Assembly (NCBI RefSeq): GCF_010119935.1
Contig: NZ_CP048209.1
Span: 6,670,001-6,734,000 of the forward strand
Direction: 5' to 3'
Length of the DNA stretch: 64,000 bases
DNA from: Paenibacillus lycopersici
GTDB taxonomy: Bacteria; Bacillota; Bacilli; Paenibacillales; Paenibacillaceae
In this document: one piece after another, positions 8,840 to 17,300 of the stretch
Numbering within the stretch: the first letter of the stretch is position 1
Layout of the letters: the number at the start of each line of letters is the position of its first letter
Translations under genes and position numbers: made by a program
Notes under the pieces: model-generated
The model's database searches: none
What the model saw: only the letters and a program-made list of their open reading frames with translations
What the model was told of the DNA's origin: nothing

Positions 8840-8871
8840 CTGAAAATAAAAACGCACTCCTGCCCGAGTGC
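8840..8871 (-). terminator. terminator of the GntR/LacI regulator gene
   Basis: On the minus strand GCACTC and GAGTGC pair around a 6-nt loop, followed by GTTTTTATTTT. It ends just upstream of the mannosidase promoter, so the regulator and enzyme are probably separate transcripts. Confidence 0.8.
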
Positions 8872-8886
8872 ATCTTCGAACGACTC

Positions 8887-10077
8887 TTATTCGACTATCG
8901 GGACCGCCGCCGTCGTCTCCCTCGCCACCAGCTCCGGCACGAGCACGATCCGGCGGTAGAGCGCCTCCCCTTTCGCCTTCGCGCGCAAGACCTCCAGCAT
9001 CAAATCGCCGGCTTTGCGGCCAAGGCCGCTTTCGTTCTGATCGACATACGTATACGTGCCGGGCTCCTCCAGCAGCCCCCGGCTCGGGTTGTCGAACGAC
9101 ACGATGGACATATCCCTCGGCACCTCGAGGCCTGCCGACTTGGCAAGAGCGGCGATATGCAGGGCAAGCGTGCTGTTCAGCGCGATGTAGGCCGTCGCCG
9201 CGCGCTCCCTGATCGTTCTGGCGAGCCGGTGCCCGGGATCGGCTTCCGCCTGCGCCATGCTGAAATCCGTCAGTATCAACGCCGGATTGATCAAGGCGCC
9301 CTTCGCCTTCAGCGCGTTCATATACCCGTTGATCCGCTCGTCGACCGACACCGTCGAGACCGGCGTATCCGTGCAGATCGCGATATTCCGGTGTCCCAGC
9401 TCCCACAGATGGTCGACGGCCAGTCTAGAGGCGAGCGCCCCGTCCGTATGCACCGCATTCGTCTCGACGCCGGGCATGTACCGGTCGATGAGCACGAACG
9501 GGTAGCCGTTCATTCGCAGCGCAATGATCTCCTCATTGTACACGGCCGCGTCCGCGGGGAAAATGACGAGTCCTTCCACCGTATCCCGCAGCTCGCGAAT
9601 CAACTCCCGTTCCCGTTCCTTGTCATTGAACGTGAACATCGCGAGCAGCGAGTAGCCCGCCTGGTGCACCGCGTCCTGCAGACCGGACAGCAGGCGAATG
9701 GCGAAGTAATCGCCGATGAACGGAACGACGAGCCCGATTCTCGGCCGAACGCCCCGGGCGGGCGCCGCTTGCGGCATCGGCTCCCGTTCTCGCTCCGGTT
9801 CCGCCGGCACAAGCTCTGCAAAGCCGGCTTCCGCAGCGTTCTCGCCGCTGTCCGGCACCCCTTTCACGTAGGTTCCCCGGCCCGGTATGCGGTTAATCCA
9901 CCCTTCCCGCGCCAGCTCTCCGAGCGCATTGGCAACCGTAATCCGGCTGACGTCGAACTGCTCCAGCAGCATCTTTTCCGATGGGATCTTCTCGCCCTCC
10001 CGCAGCCTACCCGCGCGGATCGCATCCTTAAAATGGTTCTGGATCCGTATATATAACGGCTCCCGTTCGATGTTCAT
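8887..10077 (-). CDS. GntR-type HTH / LacI-type sensor hybrid transcriptional regulator (AraR-like)
   Basis: A 396-residue regulator. The N-terminal winged helix of the GntR family covers about residues 1-70 (PLYIRIQNHFKDAIRAG, IPSEKMLLEQFDVSRITV, INRIPGRGTYV). After a 35-residue Glu/Pro-rich linker comes a LacI/periplasmic-binding-protein sensor domain (IGLVVPFIGDYFAIRLLSG, DHLWELGHRNIAI, SIVSFDNPSRG). This architecture is that of AraR, a sugar-responsive repressor. The ATG at 10077 is chosen because GGGAGA precedes it; the ATG at 10101 lacks a ribosome binding site. Its position directly upstream of the GH38 gene suggests that it controls mannoside use. The effector is unknown. Confidence 0.88.
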   Translation of the reverse strand: MNIEREPLYIRIQNHFKDAIRAGRLREGEKIPSEKMLLEQFDVSRITVANALGELAREGWINRIPGRGTYVKGVPDSGENAAEAGFAELVPAEPEREREPMPQAAPARGVRPRIGLVVPFIGDYFAIRLLSGLQDAVHQAGYSLLAMFTFNDKERERELIRELRDTVEGLVIFPADAAVYNEEIIALRMNGYPFVLIDRYMPGVETNAVHTDGALASRLAVDHLWELGHRNIAICTDTPVSTVSVDERINGYMNALKAKGALINPALILTDFSMAQAEADPGHRLARTIRERAATAYIALNSTLALHIAALAKSAGLEVPRDMSIVSFDNPSRGLLEEPGTYTYVDQNESGLGRKAGDLMLEVLRAKAKGEALYRRIVLVPELVARETTAAVPIVE

Positions 10078-10101
10078 CCGTCTATCTTCTCCCGTCCTCA
10101 T

Positions 10102-10715
10102 TAGTCATATTCAATATAACATATTACTGCAAGTCATGGATACATATTTTCACGAGGGGACGAAGCGGATTGTCGGAAGATGAAGAATGGGGGTAAACGA
10201 TGGCGAAAAAGAGGGAGGGCATGTCAGGTTTGAGCGAATGAACGTGAAAATGATCGCAAAATACAGATGGAAAGGATGAAACGAGAAGAGAAAACCGGAC
10301 GATTGGGAAAGAATGCGGCGGAGACAGAGTACGGACAAGTAATCGAAGGGGCGGAGACAGAGGACGAGGATACGGGAGGATGAACGGGTAACAGATCCGA
10401 AGAAGATCGTGATATCGGAGACAGTGGCGAAGACGAAGAGAATGATAAGAATGGCGAACGAGTAAGAGGAGTAAGCGTAAGAAAAGAGCCGGACACGGAC
10501 GGGCCTGCCGCGAGGGAACCGGAAGAGAAACGGAAGCGAGCCTCGGGAGAAGCCAGGGTCGAAAGTATTCAGGGGGGCTTCGGGCGCTTCCCTTATCCGT
10601 CAAGCTTTGATTAGCCAAGGAGCTCCGATTGGCAGACGAATCCGAATCGGGCAGACGAAACCCGAATGAGGCGGAGCCGCGACGGGAAAGAAATGAAATC
10701 CCCTCGACATAGAAC
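10102..10715. other. gene-free, strongly purine-skewed region
   Basis: From about 10190 to 10560 the plus strand is extremely rich in G and A, with repeated gaag/gaga/ggaga runs. The minus strand is therefore C/T-rich and yields spurious Ser/Pro/Leu/Arg-rich open frames. On the plus strand only very short frames exist (for example 34 residues, Glu/Gly-rich, from 10276), without good ribosome binding sites. From 10600 to 10670 there are short repeats of GGCAGACGAA. I see no supported gene. Confidence 0.5.
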
Positions 10716-10765
10716 GGGCGCGCGCCGCCCGCTCCTCCGCGATGAGGAACAGGCAGCGCGCGCCC
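10716..10765 (-). terminator. long hairpin downstream of greA
   Basis: Two 22-nt arms (10716-10737 and 10744-10765) enclose a 6-nt loop. In the minus-strand RNA all positions pair, three of them as G-U wobbles; in plus-strand RNA the same positions would be C-A mismatches. This argues that the structure is maintained in the greA transcript. A U-run after the stem is poor, so it may be a terminator or an mRNA 3'-end stabiliser. Confidence 0.65.
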
Positions 10766-10791
10766 GGTGAACCGTTGACGCAATCGGCATC

Positions 10792-11259
10792 CTATTTGAT
10801 TTCAAGCAGCTTGTACTCGATGACGCCCATCGGCGCATTGACGCTTACGAGGTCGCCGATGCTTTTGCCGATCAGCTCTTTGCCGAGCGGGCTCTCGTAC
10901 GAAATTTTATTTTCCGCCACGTTCGCTTCGGCCGGTGCTACGATTTGGTACTGAATCCGCTCGTCGAACTCCACGTCGTGCAGCACGACCGAAGCGCCGA
11001 TCTCCACGCTGTCCGCATTGCCGCCTTCCACGACGCGCGCGGTGGCGAGCATCTTCTCGAGCACCATGATGCGCGTCTCCATGAACGCCTGATCTTCCTT
11101 CGCCGAATGGTACTCGCTGTTCTCCTTCAAGTCCCCGTAGCTGATCGCCAGCTTGATCCGCGCCGCCAGCTCCTTGCGTTTGACGTACTTGAGATCGTCC
11201 AGCTCCTCCTGCAGCTTATCGAAGCCTTCTTTGGTCAAAATCACTTGTTCATTCGCCAT
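10792..11259 (-). CDS. greA: transcription elongation factor GreA
   Basis: A 155-residue GreA, the normal length. The N-terminal coiled coil includes LTKEGFDKLQEELDDLK and the conserved tip ISYGDLKENSEYHSAKEDQ, whose acidic residues (Asp/Glu) enter the RNA polymerase secondary channel and stimulate cleavage of backtracked RNA. The C-terminal FKBP-like domain ends with SPLGKELIGKSIGD and VNAPMG.IEYKLLEI. The ATG at 11259 has GGGAGCGGG upstream. It is monocistronic with its own promoter and a 3' hairpin. Confidence 0.96.
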   Translation of the reverse strand: MANEQVILTKEGFDKLQEELDDLKYVKRKELAARIKLAISYGDLKENSEYHSAKEDQAFMETRIMVLEKMLATARVVEGGNADSVEIGASVVLHDVEFDERIQYQIVAPAEANVAENKISYESPLGKELIGKSIGDLVSVNAPMGVIEYKLLEIK

Positions 11260-11291
11260 ACTACCCGCTCCCGTTTCAATAAGATAACTCT

Positions 11292-11320
11292 ATTTTACCT
11301 TATTTCAGGCCATTTGTCCG
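11292..11320 (-). promoter_or_regulatory. greA promoter
   Basis: On the minus strand CGGACA (11320-11315) and TAAAAT (11297-11292) are separated by 17 bp, close to the sigma-A consensus. The -10 lies about 33 nt upstream of the greA start codon. Confidence 0.55.
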
Positions 11321-11391
11321 TGATCCACGTCAATATTGCTCCATCCTGTATAGGATTGACCAAAACCATCGCCCCTATAAGAGCAGACGGC

Positions 11392-11417
11392 AAAAAAGCA
11401 CCTTGATTGCAAGGTGC
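11392..11417 (-). terminator. rho-independent terminator of rlmN
   Basis: On the minus strand GCACCTTG and CAAGGTGC pair around a 4-nt loop, followed directly by six T residues. It lies about 180 nt downstream of the rlmN stop codon and upstream of the greA promoter. Confidence 0.85.
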
Positions 11418-11599
11418 CCTTATAAGGTGCCTTCGCTTGCCTTACGATTGCCTTACGATTGCCGTCCGGCTGCCTTCGCCCGCCGACTACAGCCACCGGA
11501 GGCCGTACCGTTTACAAGTTCTTGGCCGCGCGCGGCTTGCCGCAATGACTAACTCCGCCGCCTCCGACCCGCCCCTTCTCCTGTTTGAACGGCGGCCCG
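11418..11599. other. rlmN 3' flank, no gene seen
   Basis: This stretch holds short tandem similarities (TTGCCTTACGA twice at about 11438-11460, AAGGTGCC twice at about 11411-11431) but no supported gene or site. The whole gap between greA and rlmN is about 340 bp. Confidence 0.4.
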
Positions 11600-12661
11600 T
11601 CAGCCGGACGCCTTCATCTGCTTGCTCCGCAGCTGGCCGCAGGCCGCGTCGATGTCCGTGCCGTGCTCCAGACGGACGCTGACGCTGACGTTCCGCTTCT
11701 TCAGCGCGTCGTAGAACCCGCGGATCGCCGACTGCTCGCTCCGCTGATACTGGCTGTGCTCGTCGACGGGATTGTACGGAATGAGATTCACGTTGACGTT
11801 CGGACGGCGGTCTCCGATCAGCTCCGCCAGCTCGATCGCGTGCTCCTCCCGGTCGTTCACGTCCCGCAGCAAAATATACTCCAGCGTAATGCGCCGCTTG
11901 TTCTTGCTGATGTAATAGTCGATGGCGTCCATCAGCTTCTCGATCGGAATCGCCCGGTTGATCTTCATGATCCGCGTGCGCAGCTCGTTGTTCGGCGCAT
12001 GCAGCGAGATCGCGAGATTCACGCCGAGGCCGCGGTCGGTGAAGGCGACGATTTTGTCCGCGAGGCCGCTGGTCGAGACGGTGATGTGCTTCGCCCCGAT
12101 CGCCAGGCCCTTATGATCCTTGATCACGTCGAGGAAGTCGACGAGGTTCTCGAAATTGTCGAACGGCTCGCCGATGCCCATGACGACGACGTGGCTGACA
12201 TGCTCGCCTTGGCCCGCAGCATCGAGGTACAGCTGCACCTTCATGATCTGCTCCGAGATCTCGCCCGCTGACAAGTCCCGGCTCTTGCTGAGCAGCCCGC
12301 TGGCGCAGAAGCTGCAGCCGATATTGCAGCCGACCTGCGTCGTCACGCAGACGGACAAGCCGAATTTATGCCGCATAAGCACCGTTTCGATCAAGTTGCC
12401 GTCCTGCAGCCTGAACAGGAATTTAACCGTGCCGTCCGACGATTCCTGCTTCGTATGCTCGGCCAGCGTTTCAATGGCGAAATGCTCCGCGAGCAAGGCG
12501 AGGCATTCGGCGTTGACGTCCGTCATCGCTTCGAACGACGTCACCCGCTTCCGGTACAGCCAGTCCCACGCCTGCAGCGCTCTCGATTTCTTATGTCCAT
12601 GCTCCTGCAGCCATACGATCAGCTGCGCGAGCGTCAATCCGTATATGGAAGGCTTGTTCAT
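11600..12661 (-). CDS. rlmN: dual-specificity 23S rRNA/tRNA (adenine-C2) methyltransferase RlmN
   Basis: A 353-residue radical SAM enzyme that methylates C2 of A2503 in 23S rRNA and of A37 in some tRNAs. The [4Fe-4S] cluster motif is CNIGCSFC, the SAM-binding GGEP-like motif is MGIGEPFDN, and the methyl-carrying cysteine is in [10 protein letters not shown] near the C-terminus. The MGxGEPxxN form separates it from Cfr, which has MGMGEALAN. The ATG at 12661 has AAGAGGATC 9 nt upstream. It is not next to the usual stp-prkC genes, so it could be an extra paralogue in the genome; the sequence itself cannot tell. Confidence 0.93.
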   Translation of the reverse strand: MNKPSIYGLTLAQLIVWLQEHGHKKSRALQAWDWLYRKRVTSFEAMTDVNAECLALLAEHFAIETLAEHTKQESSDGTVKFLFRLQDGNLIETVLMRHKFGLSVCVTTQVGCNIGCSFCASGLLSKSRDLSAGEISEQIMKVQLYLDAAGQGEHVSHVVVMGIGEPFDNFENLVDFLDVIKDHKGLAIGAKHITVSTSGLADKIVAFTDRGLGVNLAISLHAPNNELRTRIMKINRAIPIEKLMDAIDYYISKNKRRITLEYILLRDVNDREEHAIELAELIGDRRPNVNVNLIPYNPVDEHSQYQRSEQSAIRGFYDALKKRNVSVSVRLEHGTDIDAACGQLRSKQMKASG

Positions 12662-12755
12662 TTCCAGATCCTCTTTTCGCATGCCATGCTTCTAAAATTA
12701 CAGTCCTGTTCATTCTCCCAAAATTCAACCGGGAACACAAGGGCGCGGGAAGGTT

Positions 12756-12784
12756 TTGCCAAACGAAGCACGACATGGTATGGT
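12756..12784 (+). promoter_or_regulatory. promoter of the RHH-dnaN2 operon
   Basis: TTGCCA (12756-12761) and TATGGT (12779-12784) are spaced 17 bp apart. The region is AT-rich within a GC-rich neighbourhood and lies about 70 bp before the RHH start codon. Confidence 0.5.
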
Positions 12785-12799
12785 TATGGTATATTAATT

Positions 12800-12822
12800 T
12801 TGAATTTGGTTACCTAATTCAA
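12800..12822. promoter_or_regulatory. candidate RHH operator
   Basis: An inverted repeat TTGAATT-N9-AATTCAA lies between the promoter and the RHH gene, followed by a related TTGAACAATT. Ribbon-helix-helix proteins commonly autoregulate through short inverted repeats, so this is a plausible site for the protein encoded next to it. Confidence 0.4.
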
Positions 12823-12853
12823 TTGAACAATTCCAAACGAGGGAGGCCCCGAT

Positions 12854-13111
12854 ATGTCGTCCAAAAACCTGAAGCTCGGCGATCCCGGCCGGGAAGGACA
12901 GCTGTCGATGCTGTTTACGAAAGGCGGCCCGCGCGAAGGTGCGGGCCGCAAAGCGATCGGCGTAACGAGGAAGGTATCCCTGACGCTGCCGGAGGCGTCC
13001 TGGGCCGAGTTTGATGCGCTGTGCGAGCGGCAGGGCTGTTCCAAATCGGAGCTGCTGCGCGAGATCATCCGCGGCTATCTGCAGGCGGCGCCTCCGCCCG
13101 GGGAGGGCTGA
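12854..13111 (+). CDS. ribbon-helix-helix DNA-binding protein with candidate clamp-binding motif
   Basis: An 85-residue protein. The C-terminal half reads as a CopG/Arc-type RHH domain: beta strand RKVSLTLPEASW, helix A AEFDALCERQG, then CSKSELLREIIRGYLQ. It is preceded by GGPREGAGRK, a basic Gly-rich stretch often seen before DNA-binding domains. Near the N-terminus residues 16-21 are QLSMLF, close to the QL[SD]LF/hexapeptide motif by which proteins dock on the bacterial sliding clamp. ATG at 12854 has GAGGGAGG 8 nt upstream. Its stop is 3 nt from the start of a DnaN paralogue, so the two are translationally coupled. A role as a DNA-bound partner or recruiter of that clamp is inference. Confidence 0.8.
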   Translation: MSSKNLKLGDPGREGQLSMLFTKGGPREGAGRKAIGVTRKVSLTLPEASWAEFDALCERQGCSKSELLREIIRGYLQAAPPPGEG

Positions 13112-13114
13112 GGG

Positions 13115-14251
13115 ATGCGCGCCGAACTGCCGCAAGCCGCCCTTCACGCAGCGCTCCAGCGGCTGGCTCCCGCGTTGTCCGCCAAGCCGGCCGCAGCCGG
13201 CCCTGGCGACATTCTCCTGCGCGCAGAGGCGGACGGCTTCGCCCTTCAGAGCGGAAACGGCGGCGTTGCGGTCGAGGCCCGGCTGGACGAAGCTTCCGGC
13301 GAAGCCGTCATTCACCGGAACGGGCGAATCCTCATTCCTTCGCGCTGCCTTGTTCCCGTCATCCGCTGCTTGCCGCCGGGCAGCGTAATGCTCGAGACCG
13401 TCCCTGGCCCGACGCTGGCGATCCGCGCAGGGAATGCGCTGTACCGGATAAGCGGCTCTGGAGCCGAACACTATCCGGACAGTGCTGCCCCGCGGCAGGC
13501 GCAGACGTTCGAATTCGCCAACGCCCGGCTGAAGCCGCTGATTCGGCGGCTGGCCTTCGCGGCCGCAAGCTCCGATGCCCGCCCCGTGCTAACCGGCATT
13601 AGCTGCAGCGTCCGTTCCGACGGCATTGCCTTGACGGCCACGGACGGCGTACGCCTCTCCTCCCAGCGCATCGCATGGGTCCGCTCCGGGGAGGTCTCTC
13701 CCGCCGCCCGCGCGGCGGTCATTCCGGCCAAACCATGGCTGGATTTCGCCGCTCTGCTGACGGAGGAAGGCAGCACCGCCATGATGCTCGGGGCGAGCAG
13801 CGTACAGTTTCAGACGGCGGGCATGCGGCTGCAGCTCCCGCTGCTGGAAGGCGCCTACCCGCCGCTCGGCCGCTTCTCCGACCCGGAGTGCGGGACATCC
13901 GTCACCGTGGCGGCGGCGGATTTCCTTCGCATGCTGGAGCGGACCGCCGCGCTTGCCGGGGAAACCCGCGCGGTGACGCTCGCCACGGACGGCTCGTCGA
14001 TGACGCTCGCCGCGCGGACGGAAGGCGTCGGCGACGTCGTGGAGCAGGTGCCCGTGCAAGCCTTGCAAGGCAGTGCCCTGACGATCACCTTCAACGGCAG
14101 CTATATGCGGGATTTCATGCGCGCCGCGGAAGGAAGCGCGGTGACGCTTCGCTTCTCTGGCCCGCTCAGGCCGATCGTCATCCGGACGGCGGACGAGCCC
14201 GCCTCCCTGTTCGCGCTCACGCCGATCCGGACGGCCGGCAATGCGACGTGA
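13115..14251 (+). CDS. dnaN: DNA polymerase III beta subunit (sliding clamp) paralogue
   Basis: A 378-residue, three-domain DnaN-like protein, the normal clamp length. Family features are visible: IRRLAFAAASSDARPVLTGI at the start of domain 2, then LTATDGVRLSSQRI (the LxATDxxRL block) and VPVQALQGSALTITFNGSYMRDFM in domain 3. The C-terminus deviates from the usual MPxR ending (it ends ALTPIRTAGNAT). The sequence is Ala/Arg-rich and looks diverged, and the genome's main dnaN is normally beside dnaA and recF, which are absent here. It is therefore likely a second clamp. It is coupled to the RHH gene (3-nt gap). A dedicated role in repair or in a specialised DNA transaction is inference. Confidence 0.82.
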   Translation: MRAELPQAALHAALQRLAPALSAKPAAAGPGDILLRAEADGFALQSGNGGVAVEARLDEASGEAVIHRNGRILIPSRCLVPVIRCLPPGSVMLETVPGPTLAIRAGNALYRISGSGAEHYPDSAAPRQAQTFEFANARLKPLIRRLAFAAASSDARPVLTGISCSVRSDGIALTATDGVRLSSQRIAWVRSGEVSPAARAAVIPAKPWLDFAALLTEEGSTAMMLGASSVQFQTAGMRLQLPLLEGAYPPLGRFSDPECGTSVTVAAADFLRMLERTAALAGETRAVTLATDGSSMTLAARTEGVGDVVEQVPVQALQGSALTITFNGSYMRDFMRAAEGSAVTLRFSGPLRPIVIRTADEPASLFALTPIRTAGNAT

Positions 14252-14362
14252 ACGAATCGAGACGCCAGGCCATACGCCGTTCGAAACCCATTCGATTCAG
14301 ATCATGGCAGCTTTCGCCCTTACATAGATTAACTATGAAGCTTGTGATAGAGGGGTGATGAC

Positions 14363-17300
14363 ATGGTTAATGTGCGTCCGACCGACGATCCGGCGCAACC
14401 CGGCTATTGGATCGGCTCGGGCCTGTCCTTGTTGTTCGATGCCGGTTTGAACGATGGAGCGGGCGGTTTCGTGACCTATAACGACCTGATTCGCATTTCC
14501 AAAGGCGCGACGCTGGAAGAATCCGAAGAATGCGACTGCACGGCCACCGTCACGCTGGACATCGACGCGAAGACGGCGGTCTTCCAGTATTATCCGAACC
14601 ATCCGCTGGACGTCGTGTTCGTGCTGGACGTGACCTCGAGCATGATGACCAATTCCAGCACCAAATTCGTGCAGGCGAAGCGGGCCATCATCTCGACCAT
14701 TATCCGGATGTGGGCGGTCAATCGCGACACCACGGTGACGATCGTGCCGTACGGCCGCGCGCCGTTCCTTCCGAACCAGGCGCCGCAGACGGGCTTCGCG
14801 TACGACTACCTCGGCACCCTGTTCACCTGGAAGCGCGGCTCCTCCTTGCCGGGCTATTACATCGGCCAAATTCTCGGCTACCGCAATCAAACCTTCGTCA
14901 GCGCCACGGACCTGACGGCGTTCGAGGCCCAATCCGTCCCGCTCGCCGCCAGCGCCCAGCTGAGCCTGTACAACTTCTACAATTATTACAAAATCAGATA
15001 CGGCGACATTTACGACGATGCCGGAAATCCGCTGCCCGACACGGTGCTGTCCAACTATATCGCGTCCGTCTACGACCCGGCCGACGCCGTCTACAACAAC
15101 AACCAGATCAAATCCGTTGCAAGCGGGATTCCGTTGACCCCGACGGAATTGGCTTACAGCATGAACGACGCCGGGTACGCGAACAATTCCATTCTGCAGA
15201 ATATGGTCTGGGCCATTCCCTATTCGGAGGACACCAATACGGAGGCAGGCATCCAGGCCGCCTACCGGTTGTTCAAGACGCCGGGCTTCGCCCAGTCGGA
15301 CGACATCCTGAGACGGGACGTTATCCTGATCACCGACGGTCAGGCGAACCGTTCCGTTAACCCGGCGTTCCCGAATGCGCTCGCGGCGCCCGGCGATACC
15401 GACGCCCAGTTCTTCCCGGTCCCCCCCGGCATCGCATGGCGCTACTTCACCGAGCTCCGGCAGACGCTGCCCACCTTGGTCGGCGAAATTTCCAACCGCT
15501 CGTCCACCTTCGAGGAAATCGCGCTCGCCGCGGCCCGGGCCGGTGCCGTCTCCGCCAGGCTCAAGGATCCCGCCGACGGCAACGCGTCCTTCTACGCGCT
15601 CGGCATCAATATCGACGCGCAGACGCCCGGACCGTACACGAGGCAGAATGTCATTCAGCTGCTGGAAAGCTGGGTTTCCGCCCCATCCTTCTTCCGGGAA
15701 GCCGATACGAGCGATCCCGAGTCCCAAATCGCGGATTTGCTGAACGCGCTCGTGCAGGATATTTTCCGGTTGTCCGCGGGCAGCCGCGTCGTCCTTCACG
15801 ATCAGATCAACACGGCCTTGTTCGCCTACGCGCCCGGCTCCATCCGGATTCGGGGCATCCGCGACGGGCTGCTGCTCAAATCGCCGAATCAGCCGGATAT
15901 CGTCGACCCGGCCGATCCGGATTTCACGGTCTACGCCAAGGCGCCGCTCCTGCCGGACGTCGACGACGGCACCGTCAGCGCCGATGGCGCGATCGTCATC
16001 GATTTCGGCGTCATGCCGCCGGGGCTCCTGTCGAGCACGGGCACGACGACAATTTCGCTCGCCTACGAGCTGCAGTCCAACCGGTTCGCCAACGGCAGCG
16101 AGCTGCACACCAATGTCGACGGACAGACGTATGTCCGCTTCACGGAGCCTGCCCATTTGGCCGCTTCCTCCAGCACGGTGGACTATACCGCGCCGTCGCG
16201 GGACATTTTCTTCCAGACGCCGATCGTCGCCTGCGCCTGCACGCCGGTCGCCTCGCTCGGCCTGCTGAAATTCCCCGACCGGGCGACGGCCGCGCCGGGG
16301 GAGGGGGTGACTTATACCATCGAAGCGACCAATACCGGAACGCTTCCGCTGACCAACGTGCTCGTGGACGATCCGCTGCTCGGCATTCGCTTCACGATCC
16401 CGCTGCTGGACATCCTCGAGACGTTCGAGCAGTCCTTCCCGTTCACGATCCCGGCGGGCACGCCGGACGGCCCGTTCCGCAACGTCGTGACCGCGACGGC
16501 CGCCGACCTGCCGGGTCCGGTCAACGCGGACGCCGTCATTCTGGTTGCCGGGGTACCCGCGCTGATCTTCCGCAAGCTCGCCGACAAGACGCAAGCCCGC
16601 CCGGGCGAGCTGGTCACGTTCACGCTGATTATCGAGAATACCGGCACGACGAACCTGACGCACGCGCGCATAACGGATGAGCTGCTCGGCATCGACACGA
16701 CCGTCGATCTGATCGAGCAGGGCGCCTCCGTGACGGCCGACTTCCCGTTCATCGTCCCCGAAGACGCGCCGATCGGCTCCACGATCGTCAACATCGCGAC
16801 CGTCGCGACCGATCAGCTGCCGCCGTTGACGGTCGGCGTCGTCGTCGAGGTCATTGCCGTGCCTGCGCTGGCGCTGTTCAAGGAGGTCGATCAGGCGGAA
16901 GCGCGGCCGGGCACGACCGTCACGTTCACGATTACCGCCGTCAACACGGGATCGGTCCCATTAACCAACGTCCGCATCGCGGACCCCGTTCTCGCGCTGG
17001 ATCAGACGGTTGCCGGCATTGCGCCCGGAGCGAGCGTGCCGATCGCGTTCCCGTTCCTCATACCGCTCGAGACGCCGCCGAAAAGGTACTTCAACACCGC
17101 GACGGCCGTGTCCGACCAGACCGGCCCCGTGGAAGCAAGCGCGGAAGTCACTGTGCTTCCCGCGCCGCAGCTGGGCGTGTCCAAGGTTCTTGACCGGCAG
17201 AGCGCGGCGCCGGGCGAGACGATCGCGTACCGGATCACGCTGGGCAACCTGGGCAACGTTGCGCTCGGACCGTTCCGGATCACGGACTCGCTGATCGGCA

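Noticed and set aside
10124-10783. 219-residue Ser/Pro/Arg-rich open frame on the minus strand
   Set aside because: It is produced by the pyrimidine-rich strand; no ribosome binding site or domain, and it runs into the greA hairpin.
14333-16663. 776-residue open frame antisense to the VWA protein
   Set aside because: It is Arg/Asp/Gly-rich, lacks a start signal and lies opposite a gene with clear VWA and DUF11 domains; it is a GC-rich shadow frame.
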